A DNA stretch of 64,000 nt from Streptomyces sp. NBC_01723 (GTDB lineage Bacteria > Actinomycetota > Actinomycetes > Streptomycetales > Streptomycetaceae): positions 7,552,001 to 7,616,000 of the forward strand of contig NZ_CP109171.1 in NCBI RefSeq assembly GCF_036246005.1. The letters are read 5' to 3'. The notes beneath the pieces are model-generated. The model saw nothing but the letters and a program-made list of their open reading frames with translations, ran no database searches and was not told the origin of the DNA. Position 1 is the stretch's first letter. Every line of letters begins with the position of its first letter. Shown here piece by piece: positions 35,892-43,763 of the stretch. The position numbers and the translations under genes were made by a program.

Positions 35892-36851
35892 ATGGCGCAG
35901 CGAACCGTCCTCGTCGTCCTCTTCGACCAGGTCCAGAGCCTCGATGTCACCGGCCCCGTGGAGGTCTTCGCGGGCGCCGAGCGGCACACCCCGGGGACGT
36001 ACCGCATCAGCACCGCCTCACTGGACGGCGCCCCCGTGCGCACGTCCAGCGGTCTGACCGTCGTACCGGACCGGTCGCTCGCCGACGTGCCGGACCCGGA
36101 CACCCTGGTCGTGCCGGGCGGGCAGGGCACCCGGAGTCCCGACCCCCGCCTGACCGACTGGCTGCGCGCACACGGACCGCACGTCCGGCGCCTGGTCTCC
36201 GTCTGCACCGGGGCGGCCCTGCTCGCCGGGGCGGGCCTCCTGGACGGCCGCCGCGCCACCACCCACTGGGCCTACTGCGACCGGCTCGCCCGCGAGCACC
36301 CGGCGGTGCAGGTCGACCCCGACCCGATCTACGTCCGCGACGGCCACGTCGCCACGTCCGCCGGCGTCACCTCCGGCATCGACCTCGCCCTCGCCCTGGT
36401 GGAGGAGGACCTGGGCCGGGACACCGCCCTGACCATCGCCCGCCACCTGGTGGTGTTCCTGCGCCGCCCCGGCAACCAGGCCCAGTTCAGCGCCCAGCTC
36501 GCCGCCCAGACCGCGCGCCGGGAGCCGCTGCGGGAACTCCAGCAGTGGATCACCGAACACCCCGGCTCCGATCTGGGCGTGGAGACCCTCGCCGCCCGGG
36601 CCGGCCTCTCGCCGCGCCACTTCGCCCGCGCCTTCCGGGCGGAGACCGGTACGACGCCCGGCCGCTACGTCGACCGCATCCGGCTGGAACACGCCCGCCG
36701 GCTCCTGGAGGACACCGGCGACGGAGTCGAGCAGGTCTCCCGGGCCAGCGGCTACGGCACCCCCGAGGCCATGCGCCGTGCCTTCGTCAAGGCACTCGGC
36801 ACCTCCCCGGCGGAGTACCGCCGCCGTTTCCGTCCCGCGCCGGCCCGCTGA
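35892..36851 (+). CDS. GlxA-type transcriptional regulator (DJ-1/PfpI + AraC)
   Basis: This 319-residue regulator has an N-terminal DJ-1/PfpI-like domain (VLVVLFDQVQSLDVTGPVEVF, then LVSVCTGAALLAGAGLL with the nucleophile-elbow Cys) and a C-terminal pair of AraC helix-turn-helix motifs (LAARAGLSPRHFARAFRAET and VSRASGYGTPEAMRRAFVKA). This architecture is the GlxA family, activators that respond to small metabolites. The next gene encodes a DJ-1-type enzyme in the same orientation 50 bases downstream, a likely target and operon partner. ATG 35892 begins the conserved domain; the ribosome binding site is poor. Confidence 0.88.
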   Translation: MAQRTVLVVLFDQVQSLDVTGPVEVFAGAERHTPGTYRISTASLDGAPVRTSSGLTVVPDRSLADVPDPDTLVVPGGQGTRSPDPRLTDWLRAHGPHVRRLVSVCTGAALLAGAGLLDGRRATTHWAYCDRLAREHPAVQVDPDPIYVRDGHVATSAGVTSGIDLALALVEEDLGRDTALTIARHLVVFLRRPGNQAQFSAQLAAQTARREPLRELQQWITEHPGSDLGVETLAARAGLSPRHFARAFRAETGTTPGRYVDRIRLEHARRLLEDTGDGVEQVSRASGYGTPEAMRRAFVKALGTSPAEYRRRFRPAPAR

Positions 36852-36901
36852 GGCCCACCCGCGCGCCCCGGCACCCGCCGACCGACCGCGAAAGGAACCC
36901 C

Positions 36902-37537
36902 GTGCAGATCGCCATCGTCCTCTTCGACCGCTTCACCGCCCTGGACGCCGTGGGCCCGTACGAGACCCTGGGCCGCCTCCCCGACGCGGAGACCGTCTTC
37001 GTCGCCGAACGGACCGGCCCCGTCCGCACCGACACCGGCACCCTCGCGCTGACCGCCGACCGCACCCTGGCCGACGTACCGAGCCCCGATATCGTCGTCG
37101 TCCCCGGCGGCCCCGGGCAGACCCCGCAGATGGAGAACGAGACCCTCCTGGACTGGCTGCGCACCGCCGACGCCACCAGCACCTGGACCACGTCCGTGTG
37201 CACCGGCTCCCTGCTGCTGGCCGCCGCCGGGCTGCTGCGCGGACGCCGCGCCACCTCGCACTGGCTGGCCCTGGACCACCTCGGCCGCTTCGGTGCCGAG
37301 GCGACCGGGGAGCGGGTGGTCACCGACGGCAAGTACGTCACCGCGGCCGGCGTCTCCTCCGGCATCGACATGGGCCTGACGCTGCTCGGCCGGATCGCCG
37401 GCGACGACCACGCGCGCGCGGTCCAGCTGCTGACCGAGTACGACCCCCAGCCGCCCTACGACGCCGGGTCGCCGCAGAAGGCGCCCGCGCACCTCGTCGA
37501 GGAGTTCCGCGGCCGGAGCCGGTTCACCCTGACGTAG
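36902..37537 (+). CDS. DJ-1/PfpI family protein (isonitrile hydratase-like)
   Basis: This 211-residue DJ-1/PfpI superfamily enzyme has IAIVLFDRFTALDAVGPYETL at the N-terminus and the reactive Cys in TSVCTGSLLLAAAGLL near residue 100. It is closest in appearance to isonitrile hydratase InhA, which turns isonitriles into formamides, but other activities in this family are possible. A C-terminal tail of about 25 residues follows the core. GTG 36902 has AAAGGA six bases upstream. It is downstream of the GlxA-type regulator. Its end overlaps the enoyl-CoA hydratase gene on the other strand by 14 bases. Confidence 0.8.
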   Translation: MQIAIVLFDRFTALDAVGPYETLGRLPDAETVFVAERTGPVRTDTGTLALTADRTLADVPSPDIVVVPGGPGQTPQMENETLLDWLRTADATSTWTTSVCTGSLLLAAAGLLRGRRATSHWLALDHLGRFGAEATGERVVTDGKYVTAAGVSSGIDMGLTLLGRIAGDDHARAVQLLTEYDPQPPYDAGSPQKAPAHLVEEFRGRSRFTLT

Positions 37538-38279
37538 GCCCGTTCCAGCCGAACCGCGGCGGCCGGCGCTCCAGGAAGGCGGCGACCCCCTCGGCGGTGT
37601 CGCCGCTGCCGCGTGCCTGCTCGGCCCAGTGGGCGTCCCGGTCCGTGCGCCCGTTCGCGAACTCCTTCGCCGCGGCCTGCGTCAGCAGCGAGCGGGACGC
37701 CAGAACGCGGGTGAACTCCGCGACCCGCTTGTCCAGCTCGCCCTCCGGCAGCACCTCGTCGACCAGGCCGGTGCGCAGGGCCCGCGCCGCGTCGATCAAC
37801 TCCCCGCTGAACAGCAGGTACTTCGCGGCCGCCGGACCCGTCAGCGCGACCAGCCGCCGGGTCGCGGACGCCGGATACACCACGCCGAGCTTGGCCGGGG
37901 TCACCCCGAACAGCGCCGACTCCTCGGCGAAGCGCAGGTCGCAGGCGGCCGCCAACTGGGCCCCGCCGCCGACGCAGTGACCGCGGACCGCCGCGAGCGT
38001 CGGCTTGGGGAACGCGGCGAGCGCCTCCTCGGCGAGCACCGCCAGCCGCTGCGCCCGCTCCGGCGACTCCCGCAGCGTCGAGATGTCGGCGCCCGCGCAG
38101 AACGTCCCGCCCTCACCGGTGAGCACCAGCACCCGTACCGCCGGATCCGCGGCCAAGTCGTCCAGCAGCGGCGGCAGCGCGCGCCACATCGCGGCCGTCA
38201 TGGCGTTGCGCTTGGCCGGGTGGTGGACGACGACGGTGGCGACCGAGTCGGCGACCCCGTGCAGCAGCTGCGGCTCCAT
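37524..38279 (-). CDS. Enoyl-CoA hydratase/isomerase family protein
   Basis: This 251-residue crotonase-fold enzyme contains VVVHHPAKRNAMTAAMWRAL, GEGGTFCAGADIS (oxyanion hole) and VRGHCVGGGAQLAAACDLRF. At the position of the second catalytic Glu of hydratases the sequence reads FGVTPAKLGVVYPAS, so the usual Glu near there appears missing; activity may differ from simple hydration. Length is normal. ATG 38279 has TAGCAT seven bases upstream and no ribosome binding site. It is convergent with the DJ-1 gene and divergent from the kinase-like gene. Confidence 0.85.
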   Translation of the reverse strand: MEPQLLHGVADSVATVVVHHPAKRNAMTAAMWRALPPLLDDLAADPAVRVLVLTGEGGTFCAGADISTLRESPERAQRLAVLAEEALAAFPKPTLAAVRGHCVGGGAQLAAACDLRFAEESALFGVTPAKLGVVYPASATRRLVALTGPAAAKYLLFSGELIDAARALRTGLVDEVLPEGELDKRVAEFTRVLASRSLLTQAAAKEFANGRTDRDAHWAEQARGSGDTAEGVAAFLERRPPRFGWNGPTSG

Positions 38280-38451
38280 GGGCCGGATGCTATCCGGCGA
38301 CTCTCCCGGTCCGAGCAGGCGGGCAACTGGGGACAGGAACGGTCCCAGGAGCGACCGTGTCTTCCGCAGGCGGTCAGAACCGCTCGATACCTGCTGACTT
38401 GCGTTCAGTCCTCCGATGCGGAGCGACGCGTTACCAACACTCAGGGGTGTG

Positions 38452-38937
38452 GTGACTATCGAGCCCAAGGGTGGCGACCGGACGATGGACGAGACCGGGC
38501 CCGCCGGGCCGCTGCCGTACGAAGGGGTCTGGCGGTTCACCGCCCCCGCGGTGGACGCCTCCGTGCCGCAGGCCCGGCACGCCGTGCGGGACCTTCTGGT
38601 GCGCCAGGGCGTGCCGGTCTCCGACGACGTGACCCAGGCGCTGCTGCTGATCGTCTCGGAGCTGGTCACGAACGCGGTCCGGCACGCGGCGGTGCTGTCC
38701 CCGGTGCTCGCCGTCGAGGTCGCCGTCGGGCCCGACTGGGTGCGGGTCGCCGTGGAGGACGACCACCCCTACCGCCCGACCGCCCTGGAGACCGACCACG
38801 GGCGGACGGGCGGGCGCGGGCTGCTGCTGGTCCGCGAGCTGACCCGGGAGTCGGGCGGAGCCTGCGACGTGGTCCACACGACGACCGGCGGCAAGGTGAT
38901 CTGGGCCGCGCTGCCGCTCAAGCACCCCCTGCCGTAG
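38452..38937 (+). CDS. RsbW-like ATP-binding protein (anti-sigma/HATPase type)
   Basis: This 161-residue single-domain GHKL ATPase is of the kind abundant in Streptomyces. The ATP site motifs are visible: SELVTNAVRHA (N box) near residue 70, VEDDHPYRPT (G1-like) and GRTGGRGLLLVREL (G2). Such proteins often act as anti-sigma factors or phosphorylate antagonist proteins; no partner gene is adjacent. GTG 38452 is chosen tentatively; GTG 38449 and ATG 38485 are alternatives. It is convergent with idi with only three bases between stop codons. Confidence 0.8.
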   Translation: MTIEPKGGDRTMDETGPAGPLPYEGVWRFTAPAVDASVPQARHAVRDLLVRQGVPVSDDVTQALLLIVSELVTNAVRHAAVLSPVLAVEVAVGPDWVRVAVEDDHPYRPTALETDHGRTGGRGLLLVRELTRESGGACDVVHTTTGGKVIWAALPLKHPLP

Positions 38938-38940
38938 GGC

Positions 38941-39534
38941 TCACCAGCCGGCCGACGGGCCCGTCAGCTCGCGGACGGCCGGGCGGGCGGCGTCCAGCAC
39001 GGTCATGAACCACGCCGAGAAGGTGTCCCGTCCGTGCCGCTCGGACAGCTCGGCCGGCGAGACGAAGGCCGTCTCGGCGACCTCCTCGGGGTCGGGCCGC
39101 AGCTCCGCCTGGACCAGGCCGACGAAGAGGTGGTTGTACTCCTGCTCGACCAGCCCGGAGGCGGGGTCGGGGTGGTTGTAGCGCACCGTGCCGGCCTCCG
39201 CGAGCAGGGACGGCGAGACGCCCAGCTCCTCGTACGTCCGCCGGGCCGCCGCCGCGAACGGCGCCTCTCCCGGATAGGGGTGACCGCAGCACGTGTTGGA
39301 CCACACACCGGGGGAGTGGTACTTGCCGAGCGCGCGCTGCTGGATCAGCAGCCGGCCCCGCTCGTCGAAGAGGAACACGGAGAAGGCGCGGTGCAGCTGC
39401 CCAGGTGGCTGGTGCGCGGAGAGCTTCTCCGCGGTGCCGATCGTCACGCCGTTCTCGTCGACCAGTTCCAGCAAAATCGCGTCTGCGGTGCCGTTCGACG
39501 AACTGTGCGTCGCGGTGGCAGGAGTGATCGGCAT
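38941..39534 (-). CDS. idi: Isopentenyl-diphosphate delta-isomerase, type I
   Basis: This 197-residue Nudix-fold isomerase interconverts IPP and DMAPP in isoprenoid synthesis. The active-site Cys is in WSNTCCGHPYPGE and the catalytic Glu in EQEYNHLFVG. The Nudix-like stretch AAARRTYEELGV is present. ATG 39534 is favoured because GAAGG lies six bases upstream; ATG 39540 overlaps that site. It is separate from the hopanoid operon 9 kb away but would feed it, since the polyprenyl synthase there needs both C5 isomers. Organisms that use the MEP route can live without this enzyme, so its presence points to high isoprenoid demand. Confidence 0.93.
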   Translation of the reverse strand: MPITPATATHSSSNGTADAILLELVDENGVTIGTAEKLSAHQPPGQLHRAFSVFLFDERGRLLIQQRALGKYHSPGVWSNTCCGHPYPGEAPFAAAARRTYEELGVSPSLLAEAGTVRYNHPDPASGLVEQEYNHLFVGLVQAELRPDPEEVAETAFVSPAELSERHGRDTFSAWFMTVLDAARPAVRELTGPSAGW

Positions 39535-39799
39535 ACCCATCCTTCACATCGGTCCTCGCGCCCCAAGTGTGCCGTACGAATCCGGCACTCCCGGGACTTA
39601 CCGGCGTACCCGCATGTCCCACGCGCCGCCGCGGGAGGGGGCTCGACGGGTGATCGTGCCCGGCAGCGCCGTCCGGGAACCTCCGCTGCGTGACCACGGC
39701 GGGTGGCACGGGTCACCGGGAGCGACCGCACGGCGGACCGGGGCCCTGGGCGGCGCGTTTCCGCGCGCTCGCGCCCCCAGGACTCTCAGTGCGGTGCCC

Positions 39800-40726
39800 T
39801 CAGTGGCACAGGCGCGCCTCGTGCTCGGCGTGCCCGCCGGGTTCCAGCTGGAAGGTGCAGTGCTCCACGTCGAAGTGGTCGCCGAGGCACCCCTGCAACT
39901 CGTGCAGTATCTTCTCGTGGCCGATCGCGCTGAGCGTCTCGCCGCTCACCACCACGTGCGCCGACAGCACCGGCAGGCCCGAGGTGATCGTCCAGGCGTG
40001 CAGGTCGTGCACGTCCTCGACGCCGTCCAGCGCCAGTATGTGGGCGCGCACCTCGCCGATGTCCACGCCCTTGGGGGCCGCCTCCAGGAGCACGTCCAGG
40101 GTCTCGCGCAGCAGCCGCAGCGTGCGCGGCACGATCATCAGACCGATCAGCAGCGACGCGATCGGGTCGGCCGGCTGCCAGCCCGTGGCCAGGATCACCA
40201 GCGCCGAGACGATCACCGCGAGGGACCCCAGCGCGTCGGCCGCCACCTCCAGGAAGGCGCCGCGCACGTTGAGGCTGTCCTTCTGGCCGCGCATCAGCAG
40301 CGACAGCGACACCAGGTTCGCCACCAGGCCGATCGCGCCGAAGACGACGGTCAGTCCGCCCTGGGTGCCGGCGGGTGTGACGAACCGCTCGATCGCCTCG
40401 TACAGCACGTACCCGCCCACGCCGAGCAGCAGCACGCAGTTGGCCAGGGCGGCGAGGATCTCGGCGCGGGCGTAGCCGAAGGTGCGCCGGTCACTGGCCG
40501 GCCGGTTCGCGAAGTGCACGGCCAGCAGCGCCATGCCCAGGCCCAGGGCGTCCGTCGCCATGTGCGCCGCGTCGGCGATCAGGGCCAGCGAGTCGGCCAG
40601 CACCCCGCCGACGATCTCGACGACCATGACGGTGAGGGTGATCCCCAGCGCCACCCGCAGCCTGCCGCGGTACGCGGCCGTCGCCGTCGCGCCGGCCGGC
40701 GCCCCGTGCGCGTGCCCTGCCCCCAT
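39800..40726 (-). CDS. Cation diffusion facilitator (CzcD/ZitB type)
   Basis: This 308-residue CDF exporter of Zn2+ or similar divalent metals, exchanged for protons, has six hydrophobic segments. Transport-site residues are visible in SLALIADAAHMATDALGLG (His/Asp pairs in segment 2) and EVAADALGSLAVIVSAL in segment 5. The N-terminus is His-rich (GAGHAHGAPAG). A cytosolic ferredoxin-like C-terminal domain with DLHAWTITSGLPVLSAHVVV follows. ATG 40726 has GGGAGG about ten bases upstream. A C-rich sequence like a metal-regulator site lies 50 bases further upstream (separate entry). Confidence 0.88.
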   Translation of the reverse strand: MGAGHAHGAPAGATATAAYRGRLRVALGITLTVMVVEIVGGVLADSLALIADAAHMATDALGLGMALLAVHFANRPASDRRTFGYARAEILAALANCVLLLGVGGYVLYEAIERFVTPAGTQGGLTVVFGAIGLVANLVSLSLLMRGQKDSLNVRGAFLEVAADALGSLAVIVSALVILATGWQPADPIASLLIGLMIVPRTLRLLRETLDVLLEAAPKGVDIGEVRAHILALDGVEDVHDLHAWTITSGLPVLSAHVVVSGETLSAIGHEKILHELQGCLGDHFDVEHCTFQLEPGGHAEHEARLCH

Positions 40727-40778
40727 GGGAAAGCCGCCTCCCTGATCTGTCGTCGTCCGGCCTCCGGAGGACAGTCAA

Positions 40779-40796
40779 CTACGGGTAGGGGGTATC
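40779..40796 (-). promoter_or_regulatory. Possible CsoR-like metal-regulator site
   Basis: On the minus strand ATACCCCCTACCCGTAGT runs into GTTGAC. The C-run flanked by TA-rich ends resembles CsoR operators known from other bacteria, but the half-sites are not symmetrical. Position upstream of the metal exporter makes it worth noting. Confidence 0.3.
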
Positions 40797-40831
40797 CGGC
40801 AACGCGGCACTGAACACCGTTGTCATGTGCC

Positions 40832-40860
40832 CTGACCTGCGCAAACGTTATGCAGGTCAG
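40832..40860. repeat. Perfect 9-base inverted repeat in a 470-base gene-free stretch
   Basis: CTGACCTGC-N11-GCAGGTCAG lies between the cation exporter and the seven-gene envelope operon (gap 40727-41196). The rest of the gap shows only a weak TAGCCT box at 41098-41103 that could serve the operon; no ORF in it looks coding. Confidence 0.5.
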
Positions 40861-41196
40861 AGGGCGGGCGACGCTCGGGAGCGCCGTCTGCGCCAGTTGG
40901 CCGAACGGCCGGCGCGCGTGCCGGCCTGACCCTCCGCGAGCACTCGCGGACACTGAGCGATGTCCGTGATGCCCGGTCTGGGTGTGCGGTTTGTGAGCGG
41001 GCCCCCGGATCCACGATGATGATCGCGGCAAAGGCGGGTGCAAGCGGCGCCGACCGACTGTGAAACGGGCGGTGAACACGGCGTTCCCGGCATCCGATAG
41101 CCTCTGCCGACACGCCGCCCGGGTGCCACCGGCACGGGCGTCCCACCATGCACAGGCCCGGCGTTCCAGGCACCGGGCACCAGGGAGTGAGTTCGG

Positions 41197-43014
41197 TTGC
41201 CGACCGCCATCCTCACCGGTCAGCCGGTCCCCGGTTCGTCGATCGAGAGCGAACTGCGGTCCCTGGGCTTCGACGTGCAGCACGCCTCCGGCGCCGCCGA
41301 CACCGAGACGCTGCTGGCCCGCGTCCCGGCCGCGGAACGGGTCGCCGTCGTCGACGCCCGCTTCGTGGGCCACCCGCACGCCCTGCGCCTCGGCCTCACC
41401 GACCCGCGCTTCCCGCTGGCCGCCGTCCCGGGCGCGGTGACCGCCCGCCCCGACGGACGCCAGGCGCTGACCCGGGCGATGGCCCGCGAGAACTCCGCGG
41501 GCGGCGGCACGGCCCTCGCCGTCGACAACCTCGCCGACCGGATCACCGCCGCCCTCGACGCCGACGGCGCCACCGTGCACCGCCCCGAACTGGGCAGCCT
41601 CGTCGCCGCCGTCCCCGGCGACCCGCAGGCCCGCAACGAGGCCCGGCAGGCGGTCGCCGCCGTCGACGACGAGGCCGTACGCCTGAAGTCGGCGGTCAAG
41701 GCCCGCGACGGCTTCGTCACCACCTTCGCCATCAGCCCCTACTCCCGCTACATCGCCCGCTGGTGCGCCCGGCGCGGACTGACCCCCAACCAGGTCACCA
41801 CCGCCTCACTGCTCACCGCGCTGATAGCGGCCGGCTGCGCGGCCACCGGCACCCGCGGCGGCTTCGTCGCCGCCGGCGTCCTGCTGATCGCGTCCTTCGT
41901 CCTCGACTGCACCGACGGGCAGCTCGCCCGCTACTCCCTGCAGTACTCCACGCTCGGCGCCTGGCTGGACGCCACCTTCGACCGCGCCAAGGAGTACGCC
42001 TACTACGCGGGCCTCGCCCTCGGAGCCGCCCGCGGCGGCGACGACGTGTGGGCCCTCGCGCTCGGCGCGATGGTCCTCCAGACCTGCCGGCACGTCGTCG
42101 ACTTCTCGTTCAACGAGGCCAACCACGACGCCGCCGCCAACACCAGCCCCACCGCCGCCCTCTCCGACCGGCTCGACAGCGTCGGCTGGACGGTCTGGCT
42201 CCGCCGCATGATCGTCCTGCCCATCGGCGAGCGCTGGGCCATGATCGCCGTCCTGACCGCGGTCACCACCCCCCGGATCACCTTCTACGCGCTGCTGATC
42301 GGCTGCGCCTTCGCCGCGACGTACACCACGGCGGGCCGGGTCCTGCGCTCGCTGACCAGGAAGGCGACACGGACCGACCGGGCCGCGAAGGCGCTGGCCG
42401 ACCTCGCGGACTCCGGCCCGCTCGCCGAGGCCGGAGCCAAGGGCCTCGCGAAGACCGCCCGCCGGCTCCCCGGCTTCGCCGCCCCCGCGCTCGCCCTGCT
42501 CGGCGGCCTCGCCGTCGTCGCGACGGCCGTCTTCACCGACTTCGGCGGCCCCTGGCCGCTCCTCGGCGCGATCGTCTACGTGCTGACCTCCGCCCTGGCC
42601 GTCGCCCGCCCCCTCAAGGGCGCCCTCGACTGGCTCGTCCCGCCGTTCTTCCGGGCCGCCGAGTACGGCACCGTCCTGGCACTGGCGGCGAAAGCCGACG
42701 TGAACGGGGCGCTTCCGGCGGCTTTCGGGCTGGTGGCCGCGGTCGCCTACCATCACTACGACACGGTCTACCGCATCCGTGGCGACGCGGGCGCGCCGCC
42801 GCAGTGGCTGGTGCGGACGACCGGGGGGCACGAGGGCCGCACGCTGGTGATCACCGCGCTGGCCGTGCTGCTCACCGCCACACAGTTCAAGGTCGCGCTC
42901 ACGGTCCTCGCCGTGGCCGTGGCACTCGTGGTGCTCGTGGAGAGCATCCGCTTCTGGGTCGCCGCCCACAAGGTCGGCGCACCCGCCGTACACGACGAAG
43001 GAGAACCCGCATGA
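41197..43014 (+). CDS. CDP-alcohol phosphotransferase with DUF5941-type C-terminus
   Basis: This 605-residue three-part protein has an N-terminal 170 residues that form a soluble alpha/beta domain I cannot assign (TAILTGQPVPGSSIESEL...). Residues about 190-400 are a membrane CDP-alcohol phosphotransferase with the complete signature DCTDGQLAR-x8-G-x3-D-x3-D (near 235), including all four Asp. The last 150 residues are again hydrophobic and look like DUF5941. It should transfer a phospho-alcohol from a CDP donor to a membrane acceptor. The start is TTG 41197 after GGGAG (nine bases). It is the first gene of a seven-gene overlapping operon and overlaps the nucleotidyltransferase by four bases. 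Confidence 0.82.
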   Translation: MPTAILTGQPVPGSSIESELRSLGFDVQHASGAADTETLLARVPAAERVAVVDARFVGHPHALRLGLTDPRFPLAAVPGAVTARPDGRQALTRAMARENSAGGGTALAVDNLADRITAALDADGATVHRPELGSLVAAVPGDPQARNEARQAVAAVDDEAVRLKSAVKARDGFVTTFAISPYSRYIARWCARRGLTPNQVTTASLLTALIAAGCAATGTRGGFVAAGVLLIASFVLDCTDGQLARYSLQYSTLGAWLDATFDRAKEYAYYAGLALGAARGGDDVWALALGAMVLQTCRHVVDFSFNEANHDAAANTSPTAALSDRLDSVGWTVWLRRMIVLPIGERWAMIAVLTAVTTPRITFYALLIGCAFAATYTTAGRVLRSLTRKATRTDRAAKALADLADSGPLAEAGAKGLAKTARRLPGFAAPALALLGGLAVVATAVFTDFGGPWPLLGAIVYVLTSALAVARPLKGALDWLVPPFFRAAEYGTVLALAAKADVNGALPAAFGLVAAVAYHHYDTVYRIRGDAGAPPQWLVRTTGGHEGRTLVITALAVLLTATQFKVALTVLAVAVALVVLVESIRFWVAAHKVGAPAVHDEGEPA

Positions 43015-43763
43015 TCGGCCTCGTGCTGGCGGCCGGCGCCGGACGCCGTCTGCGCCCCTACACCGACACCCTGCCCAAGGCACTGGTCCCGGTCGGCCCC
43101 GAGGGTGCGGAGGACAGCATCACGGTGCTGGACCTGACGCTGGCGAACTTCGCCGAGGTCGGCCTGACCGAGGTCGGGATCATCGTCGGCTACCGCAAGG
43201 AAGCCGTGTACGACCGCAAGGAGGCGCTGGAGCAGAAGTACGGCGTCAAGCTCACCCTCATCGACAACGACAAGGCCGAGGAGTGGAACAACGCCTACTC
43301 CCTGTGGTGCGGCCGTGACGCCCTCAAGGACGGCGTGATCCTCGCCAACGGCGACACCGTGCACCCGGTCTCCGTCGAGAAGACCCTGCTCGCCGCCCGC
43401 GGCGACGGCAAGAAGATCATCCTCGCCCTCGACACGGTGAAGAACCTCGCCGAGGAGGAGATGAAGGTCGTCGTCGACCCCGACAAGGGCGTCCAGCGCA
43501 TCACCAAGCTGATGGACCCGGCGGAGGCGACCGGCGAGTACATCGGCGTCACCCTCATCGAGGGCGATGCCGCCGCCGACCTGGCCGACGCGCTGAAGAC
43601 CACCTTCGAGCGCGACCCGCAGCTGTACTACGAGGACGGCTACCAGGAGCTGGTCAACCGCGGCTTCAAGATCGACGTGGCGCCGATCGGCGACCTCAAG
43701 TGGGTCGAGATCGACAACCACGACGACCTCGCCAAGGGCCGGGAGATCGCGTGCCAGTACTGA
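43011..43763 (+). CDS. Nucleotidyltransferase of the alcohol-phosphate cytidylyltransferase type
   Basis: This 250-residue GT-A-fold nucleotidyltransferase has the nucleotide-binding loop LVLAAGAGRRLRPYTDTLPKAL, the metal-side stretch GVILANGDTV, and WNNAYSLWCGRD, which recalls LicC-like phosphocholine or inositol-phosphate cytidylyltransferases more than hexose-1-phosphate enzymes. Sitting between two CDP-alcohol phosphotransferases, it most likely makes the CDP-alcohol they use. This is inference from motif and context. ATG 43011 overlaps the preceding stop codon (ATGA), with GGAG seven bases upstream. Confidence 0.82.
   Translation: MIGLVLAAGAGRRLRPYTDTLPKALVPVGPEGAEDSITVLDLTLANFAEVGLTEVGIIVGYRKEAVYDRKEALEQKYGVKLTLIDNDKAEEWNNAYSLWCGRDALKDGVILANGDTVHPVSVEKTLLAARGDGKKIILALDTVKNLAEEEMKVVVDPDKGVQRITKLMDPAEATGEYIGVTLIEGDAAADLADALKTTFERDPQLYYEDGYQELVNRGFKIDVAPIGDLKWVEIDNHDDLAKGREIACQY

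Noticed and set aside
39541..39799. A coding gene in the 259-base gap between idi and the cation exporter gene
   Set aside because: Open frames there lack ribosome binding sites and family features; only a short inverted repeat GTGCCG-N8-CGGCAC (39569-39588) near the idi promoter is visible.
43011..43763. Glucose-1-phosphate thymidylyltransferase as the function of the nucleotidyltransferase
   Set aside because: The N-terminal loop alone would fit, but the NNAYSLW-type stretch and the neighbouring CDP-alcohol enzymes favour an alcohol-phosphate cytidylyltransferase; still to be tested.
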